From contig NC_081414.1 of NCBI RefSeq assembly GCF_030272615.1, positions 915,749,648 through 915,813,647 on the forward strand: a stretch of DNA of 64,000 bases, written 5' to 3'. The notes below the pieces were generated by a model. That model ran no database searches. It had not been told where the DNA came from and was given only the letters and a program-made list of their open reading frames with translations. Of the stretch, positions 57,574-64,000 are shown piece by piece. Position numbers and translations under genes: made by a program. Within the stretch, counting starts at the first letter, position 1; each line of letters starts with the position of its first letter. Source of the stretch: Cryptomeria japonica (lineage: Eukaryota > Streptophyta > Pinopsida > Cupressales > Cupressaceae).

Positions 57574-58748
57574 CTAGCATCTAGGGAGGTCTGGAGGAGG
57601 AGGCTTTAATGTCGCCTTGTCATCTAAACCATCCTGCACAATAAACACCATACTCAATCCCCATGGCAAGTGATCATCATAGTGGCAGTGCAAATACCAC
57701 GCCCCTGCACAAAACAAAAAACTCCATTACTTTCTTCACTTATGTCTATCACCCTCTACACAAAACCAGTTGAATTAGTAATAAAATATTTCAATATTAC
57801 CTGGATTGTCAGCTTTGAATCTCAGTGCAACCCATCCGTTGATGGGCACTCCCACAGTATTGCGCAATGGAGGATCAATGATATTGAAATTAAGTGGGTC
57901 AATTTGGGCGTCGTAGTTTCCAAATCCCTGCCCAACAATATAAAAGCTGTAACCATGAAGGTGCATTGGATGGTTCTCTGCAAGCAAAATGCTTGTTCCC
58001 TGTAAAACCAATTGCACTGTAGAATTGAATTTAAGCACCTTCGCTTTAGTTGCCGGGACAGGAACCCAAAGGCTTGAAGTTATGTTTTCCCCAGTATAAT
58101 TGAACTCAAAGGGTGGTCTTGAAGGAAAGTCTGAAGTGAAGACTCCTTCTATGTTAAAGTAATAAGCTTGGAGAATGGCAATGCTGGGCTTCACAAACGA
58201 TATGTTGTTCATGCTTGCAGCGAATCTGAATCCATTTGGGCCTGCACAAGTCTGATTGAGGGTACAAGCAAGCAACCCAAGTCCCATTGTTGTCACCACA
58301 TTATCATCTATTTGTTGAGGAACATCAATGGGGTATTTTGGTGTGGCAAGGCTTCTAAGAGACCCACTAAATTTAGTGGCAGTAGGAGTGTCGTTGTATG
58401 GCGGAAGAGGAGGGAGGATTGGGGATGAAGAAGATAGCATGGAATCTTCGTAACGTAAAATAGCTGTAGTTGTACTGTTGTTGAAATTAGCGGATCCCAA
58501 AGAAGTATATGATCTGGCTGCCATGAAGTATTCTCCTGGAGGACTGTTTGCAATGACAAGTATATCTGCTGTCTGGCCTGGTGTGATCATCATAACATCT
58601 GTATTATATGGCTTTGTGTATGCAGCATCCACGTTCACTACTGTAAAGTTATGATTTGCAATCTGGAAAAATAGTTCATTGTTCAGAGCTGCGTTGACGA
58701 TCCTTACAAGATATGTTTGCCCAGCCCTAACATGAAAGCTAAAGGTTT
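57574..58748 (-). CDS. Laccase, last two exons (partial gene)
   Basis: Laccases are secreted multicopper oxidases that oxidise monolignols in lignifying walls with O2. The large exon (58748-57801, acceptor TGAATGCAG, donor CCAG/GTAATA) is open throughout: ETFSFHVRAGQTYLVRIVNAALN..ELFF, VDAAYTKPYNT, TPGQTADILV and the copper-binding HPMHLHGYSFYIVGQG, plus several N-glycosylation sequons (NNST, NYT, NQT, NFT). The final exon (57704-57574, acceptor GTGCAG) gives GAWYLHCHYDDHLPWGLSMVF, containing the HCH...H type-1/type-3 copper cluster, and ends PPPPDLPRC-stop. Splicing NPG/AWYLHCH matches the family. Plant laccases usually have six exons with this exon 5/6 structure. Exons 1-4 are not seen to the right edge, so the intron exceeds 5.2 kb or the gene is truncated. 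The intact frames favour a real gene. Confidence 0.9.
57705..57800 (-). other. Last intron of the laccase gene
   Basis: 96 bp, GT at 57800-57799 and AG at 57706-57705, AT-rich. Confidence 0.88.
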
Positions 58749-58828
58749 CTGCATTCACCAGTATTGAAGGGTTTAGTCACATACCTGAGAATTATGAATC
58801 ACCATTACTATTAACACTGTACATTATA

Positions 58829-59572
58829 CTGTCCTGAAGCAGAAGCAGGGGACTCTGCCTAAAGATGTGGATGGTCACTTACAGAAGGAAAGTACTCTGA
58901 TGAATCTGTTGATGGAAGCAAGTAGAAGTCAGGAGAACTGCTGGAAGTGGGTGGGGAAGGAGATTGATACCCTCAAAGAGGGGATTAAGGAGATAATTGA
59001 TATCTTCACTGAGCCTAATAAAATGGAGAAGCTCATGATCATGACCCACAAGCTTTCCCATGATGTGGAAGTTATGAAATGTAATCATGAGCAAAGAATT
59101 GAGAAGGTTGAGCGGTCTATGGAGGAGATCAAGAATAACCTTAAGAATCTAGTAGACATAAGCAAGGAGGCCATGAGAAATAGTATGGAGGGGATGGAAA
59201 AGATAAATGTCATGGTGGTGAAGTACAGATCCAATCCTATTGACAGTGATTATCCTGGTGACAGTGACCGAAAGAAAGACCTAGGCGGTGAAGACTCTGT
59301 TGTGGGTGGCAATAAGGGTACCTCCAAGTTCATTATGGAGGACTCAGAGGAAATCAACAAGGTTACCATCCAGAGGAACAAGGAGCTGGTGCACTCGCTT
59401 AATTGAGTGTTTGTCTGTGCTTTGTTTTGTTGCCTGTTGTTTCTTTTTGCTTTTGAGTTCGGTCTGGGGTGTTCTCCTGTTTTGCTGTTGGTTTCTGTTT
59501 GGTTGGCTGATGACCAATTTTTGTAAAACTCTTGGTTTCGGGTCCATGTAAAACCCGTTTATCTTTATCAAA
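58829..59572 (+). mobile_element. LINE-like retroposon insert in the laccase intron, 744 bp
   Basis: Flanked by 16 bp direct repeats that differ at one base (AACACTGTACATTATA at 58813-58828; AACACTATACATTATA at 59573-59588), as expected of target-primed insertion. It is open from its first base for about 193 codons (through 59406): KDVDGHLQKESTLMNLLMEASRSQENCWKW..., then a coiled coil (HEQRIEKVERSMEEIKNNLKNL) and an acidic tail. A GT-rich 3' region ends ACCCGTTTATCTTTATCAAA. No RT is present, so it is either 5' truncated with an ORF1-like protein or non-autonomous. It is opposite in sense to the laccase. Confidence 0.72.
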
Positions 59573-59589
59573 AACACTATACATTATAT

Positions 59590-61150
59590 TTAATTATATA
59601 TCCCTAATTATTCATCATATCGAGTCATATCTCTTGTAAGAGATGTCTTTCTTGGTTTCTTTTTATTTAAAGATCTTTGGCTTCATAAGTAATGTTATTT
59701 GAGCTTTTCAATTTTAACAATGGATAACAATTGGTGTCAGAATTAGGTTGTGGCATTGATTTCAAATATCATTACTGAATCATAAAGGGAAAATTGTAAC
59801 ATTAATCACAAAGATCATTACAAAAATTAAAAGGTTGTTTTGATCATAGAGGTCATTGCAAATGAAAAATAATTAAATTGGCTTCATCTTTATTAAGTCG
59901 AATAATACTAACAATTATATAAAATGGCATCATCAAATGATTTTATTTTTTTTGTCAGATCTTGTATCCATTGTTAACAATCTATAACAAGACATCTCAC
60001 ACATGTTCAACTACAAGAAAAATTTAGCAATAAATCATACCAAAGCACTTTCTTTGATAGACTTGTCTATTGGTGATACATTCATAGAATATTTGTGGAA
60101 CGTAAACACTATAAGTTTTAGCACAAGAATGGTGTGAGGAATCATATGTTCTAAACCTAGCTATATAATCTAAGAATGAATGCATTGACAACCAATCATT
60201 TATCAATAGTCAATGGAATTTTAAATTGTATCATGAATGTAGATGAAACTATAGTTGATAAAGATCTTATATCCGTAACCTTTATTAGTCTACCAAAATA
60301 ACTAAATAATTTCAAGACTATAGTCACATTAAATGGAAAATCAAGACAACCCTAAAATACAATAATGTAGAGAGTATTCTATTACAACATAAGGAAATGC
60401 TTAATACTTATAATGATGTTGAATCAACAATACTTTTCCCTTTATGTCAAAGTGCAAGAAAAACAAAGGAAAATGCATCATATTATGGATAATGATGGAT
60501 AAAGGAAAAGAAGGGCTTGCTATTTACAGTTATTCTAGTCATTTTAAAGAGTACTATTTTAGAAAGAAGAAATATAATAATTAAAGTAAACAAGGAGGTA
60601 TGATGGATGATGGTGGTATTGAAAATGATGAAATTCATGACTATTTTTAATAGATGCCTCAAAATATATTAAAATGATAATGTTTCGATTATCAATTTAG
60701 GTGCTCCTCACCACATGACTATTAATATTTTTTATTACGATAAGTAGGGAAAGGGCCCTCAAGCACATCACTAGTAATATTGACAACTTGAAAAAAATAT
60801 TAAAGAAATCAAGAAGCAATATTACATTAGGAGATGGCTCACAATTAGATCTTACAGGAGTTAGCAAAGCTCATCTATATGTTCCACATCAAAGTAAAAA
60901 ATAAAGTATTGATAATATTCTATTCGTTCTTAGATTGAATTTAATTTTTGAAAAAGGGATTTGTACGAAGCTCAATAGTGAGGGTAAAATTTGTATGTGA
61001 TGGATAATGAAAGGAGGTTTATGTGATTTGAGGAAAAATTCTTTAGAGCCTTAATTCCAAGCTCTACTTCAATAAATCACTTATGGTATGAAAAAGTTAA
61101 CCATATTAACCTTGAACTGCTAAAGAAAATTTTCAATAAAAATAATGTAT
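59590..61150 (+). mobile_element. Old copia remnant
   Basis: LTR-end-like GGATAACA (ending 59729) is followed after AT by TGGTGTCAGAAT, a decayed initiator-Met-tRNA PBS (59732-59743). Downstream are a decayed protease signature (GAPHHMT, near 60701-60721) and a pre-integrase-like block (LWYEKVNHINLELLKK, near 61082-61130). It is heavily broken and much older than A, B or C. It lies in the presumed laccase intron. Confidence 0.65.
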
Positions 61151-62652
61151 GATCTTGAATGTTAGTGTACAAAAATTCTTATTTTTCCTATGTTAAGGAA
61201 TATTTATTTTTTCCTACACACATTACTAGGCTTTCTTAGGTTAATTAAAATTTGTTATTATGAATACACATGAAATAATCTATTACTCTACATGTGTCAC
61301 TCTCACTCACACTTGAGAATTTAAGAACCACAATCTATTTAGGATGTTGATTTTCATAACTATTTTTTTTATCTTCATCTAAGAATGTGCAACCATGTAA
61401 TTTGGTATTTACCAAATAGGAAAAATAACTCCCACCTATTTTTTGATACTTGAATTTATTTCACTTTTCAAATGTATATGTCTCTATGTTCTATATGTAT
61501 ACAACACTTTGTCTCTTCTCTATTAGTCAAAAAGAGTAAAGCGAGCATTCCTTATACCCTCTTCCATTATGTCTACTAAGTTTTCACTTTTAAACATTTT
61601 ATCTCCATTCCACCACTTTTAATTTTGATCATCTATTGACTAGAGTGCACATGATCTATGGTCAGAATTGTATCCTTGCTCAAACCCTTATTTATCATAT
61701 AATATGTGGTATCAATTTTAATATGTGTTGTAGAGTTCATTTTATAGCTATATTTTTTGAGATATTTGAGACTAATAGTTGCCAATATTTTTTTCCAATA
61801 AATCTAACATGATATTCTCTTGCATCTTAAAATGAAAAGAAAAATTAAAATAATTTAAAAGAAAAACAAGTATCAAGAATACTCTAGTTTGTATATGTTG
61901 TTCTTGTGAAATATAAGTGATTCCAAATTTATGGTAATATTAGAGAAATTTTTTAGTTGTTTCATAATGTGTAGAAGGATTGAGAAAGTTGAAATTAGCT
62001 TTTGTTTCACCAAAATTAGATCAAAATAATCAATTGTAAACATGACATTTGAAGTGTGATTCCAAAAAGTAGATGATAGTTTAGATAATTTTCTCTGAAA
62101 AAAAACTTACCATTATGCTCAAAAGTCGTAAAAAACTTAAAGATTATTTATCAAATTATGAATTTTGAAGAAATTGGCCTTTCGGATAAGTTTTGTAGTC
62201 TCACACATTATACAAATAAATGTATATTATGATTATATGAGATTTGAAACAAATCATAGAGAATGTTACTCAATTGGCACCTCCACACCACCACAATGTC
62301 ATTTATTTTTTAACAATGTGACCATGAGCAAGTGGCAACAACCTTGCAGCTACCTTCAATGATAGGAATAGGTAGCTCCACCAAGTTACACAATTCCATC
62401 TTGTTAGGACTACCAAGGTGCAATTGATGACACATTCAATTCCCCACTTATGAAAATTCTGTGGAAATATACTTTCAAATATCAAAGCCTTTTGGTAGGC
62501 AATTTTACACCAAAAAGCTAGAGAGTTATGGTTTAAAAAACGTAGTTTTAATGTAGAGTAATAATTTTTTTATCAATCCATAGTGGTTTTGGAATATATT
62601 AACTAAAAAAGAATATTTTCTTAGTATATTTAAATATTTTGATGATGATGTC
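61151..62652. other. AT-rich stretch, nothing recognised
   Basis: No gene, RNA or clear repeat. If the laccase extends past the window this is intron; otherwise intergenic. No laccase exon 1-4 motif is seen on the minus strand here. Confidence 0.45.
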
Positions 62653-63811
62653 TGTAAAGTAGAAAATTGGACCCTAGTGACTCCCCACCTAGGAGAGAGA
62701 AAGGAAGTCATTAGGATGATTTTCACTTAGAGGTACTTTAATTACATTCAAAAGAGGGGCTTGAATCCACTAGATCCAAATCCAAGGGAGACAAGGATGT
62801 GAATTCCAAGTGGATTGCAAGGGTTGAAGTTTGATTTACCCTCTTTTGTAAATGAGAAAGTTGACTTGTTGACTATGTGGAACAAAGAGAGAGATTGAGT
62901 GAAATCAGGAGCCACCGTTTCAAGATCGCGTTGTAACTTTGGATTTGAACTAATTAGATCGATACGAAGTTGACCTGCAAATTTGGAGAAAAGTCGTCGG
63001 GACCGTGGCAACAATAAACATGGTCCTCCACAAAATCTGAAACGAAAAGGGTTCTTCTATCTCTGCAAATGAAGCCCAAACCTACAATTACAGTTGTGCA
63101 CCTACAACCTACACATAGAAAAGAGAGGGAAAAGGGTTGTGGATAGGGGTTTGCCTCAGTCAAACCCCAGTTGAGGAATCAACCTTGAAAGAATGTAATT
63201 ACAAATACTTGAATGTAAAAAATAGAAATGTATACCTTGTAGATCTGCAACTTGTTGATGATGATTGCTTTGCTTCTTGAATGTAATCACAAGTGTTGCC
63301 TACAATGGAATGTAACATGATAAAACCCTAACACAGACACATGCTTGCAAATGAATGTTGTAATATTGCTCCACTAGATAAATGAAGAAGACTTGAATGC
63401 TTGAATGCTTGATGATGTATATTTTTGCCTATGCTTGCTTATCATCCTTTCGCTTGAATTTTGCCCCTTCACAAATGAGAAAACCAACTCCCTTTTATAC
63501 ATGCCTTAGAAGATTAATTCATCTCACCAAAGGCTGACATAGGGGAGATTTGGGATCCGAAAGTGCAGATAGGGCTAGGGGGGCCTATCTTGGGGCCATC
63601 CTAAGAGGGTGGGACAGGGGATCAATGCCCCTATCCTACCCTATCTTGGGGCCTGGACACGGTCATGAGGCTATCTTTGGGCTCAAATAGGAAGGGGTCA
63701 AGGGGTGAAAATGCAGAAAAGAGGTCTTGGTCAGGAAGGAGGGTGTTGTCGCCAAAGTGAGGACTTCGAGTGTAGTTAAAATTTCAGGAGGTGCAATTTT
63801 ATGACACTACA
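62653..63811 (-). mobile_element. LTR related to the solo LTR at 40781-42038
   Basis: The minus strand runs TGTAGTGTCATAAAATTGC...CTTTACA, colinear with 40781-42038 along its length (shared TTCACTTAGA/GGAG, CATTCAAAAGAGGGG, CCTCTTTTGTAAA, CAAACCCC(A/G)GTT). No matching 5 bp duplication is visible. The purine-rich AAAGTGTGGGCTAAA just outside (63812-63826, minus strand) could be a polypurine tract, which would make this the 3' LTR of an element leaving the right edge. It has a TGCTTGAATG tandem stretch (about 63390-63412). Confidence 0.75.
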
Positions 63812-64000
63812 TTTAGCCCACACTTTAGTGGGAGTATGGCTTATGCCACTATTGTCGGTAAAGTAGAAGACATAGAGATGAAGATGAGAGATGTAGAGAA
63901 ATACCACAAGGAGTATAAGATGTCACTAATATTGAGGAACAAAAGCCCCCAATCCTAGAATCTTAACTCACTCAAATATATTCAAGAGCACACAAAAACA
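63812..64000 (-). other. Possible internal 3' end of an LTR element running off the window
   Basis: Purine tract, then sequence without a recognised domain. It is assigned only by its position next to the LTR at 62653-63811. Confidence 0.35.

Overview
This is plant nuclear DNA from a large, transposon-packed genome. The evidence is a plant laccase gene, a PPR gene fragment, a CWC22 splicing-factor fragment, Ty1/copia and Tat/Ogre-type Ty3/gypsy retrotransposons, and a CACTA (En/Spm) transposon. The very long, repeat-filled laccase intron and the copia LTR style (C-run followed by CTCAG near the 3' end) would suit a conifer or other gymnosperm, but that placement is inference.

Layout. 1-5828 is the 3' part of a Tat/Ogre-type gypsy fossil (G1), cut by the window edge. 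7005-51433 is one nested stack. A copia fossil (A) was opened by a second copia (B, 8541-33509; target duplication GTAAG). The 5' LTR of B was opened by a complete-length gypsy fossil (C, 8892-27184; duplication GTTGT). Separately, the reverse transcriptase region of A was opened by a 13.73 kb CACTA element (34772-48501; duplication TAA). The CACTA element carries a PPR gene fragment, two CWC22 fragments, a possible pararetrovirus movement-protein fossil and a solo LTR (40781-42038; duplication ATAAC), besides its own degenerate transposase genes. After the stack come a palindrome-rich array (51434-51745), GA-rich minisatellite and microsatellite DNA, further retroelement remnants, the last two exons of a minus-strand laccase gene (57574-58748) with a LINE-like insert in its intron, an old copia remnant, and an LTR that leaves the right edge.

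Most notable system. Both gypsy elements carry, between pol and the 3' LTR and on the opposite strand, what looks like a captured cellular gene of the plant mobile domain (PMD) family. In both it has a TATA-like box, a tiny first exon with a shared HRFxxVRRYxRP motif, a phase-0 intron of about 0.95-1.04 kb filled with a short dispersed repeat, and a long PMD exon. In element C the intron repeat is ATGCGCTA, the reverse complement of a TAGCGCAT repeat filling the sense leader, so each transcription unit reads TAGCGCAT just after its own start.

The only feature that looks like a functioning host gene is the laccase. All retroelements are treated as fossils: they are interrupted copies, described by part and position only.
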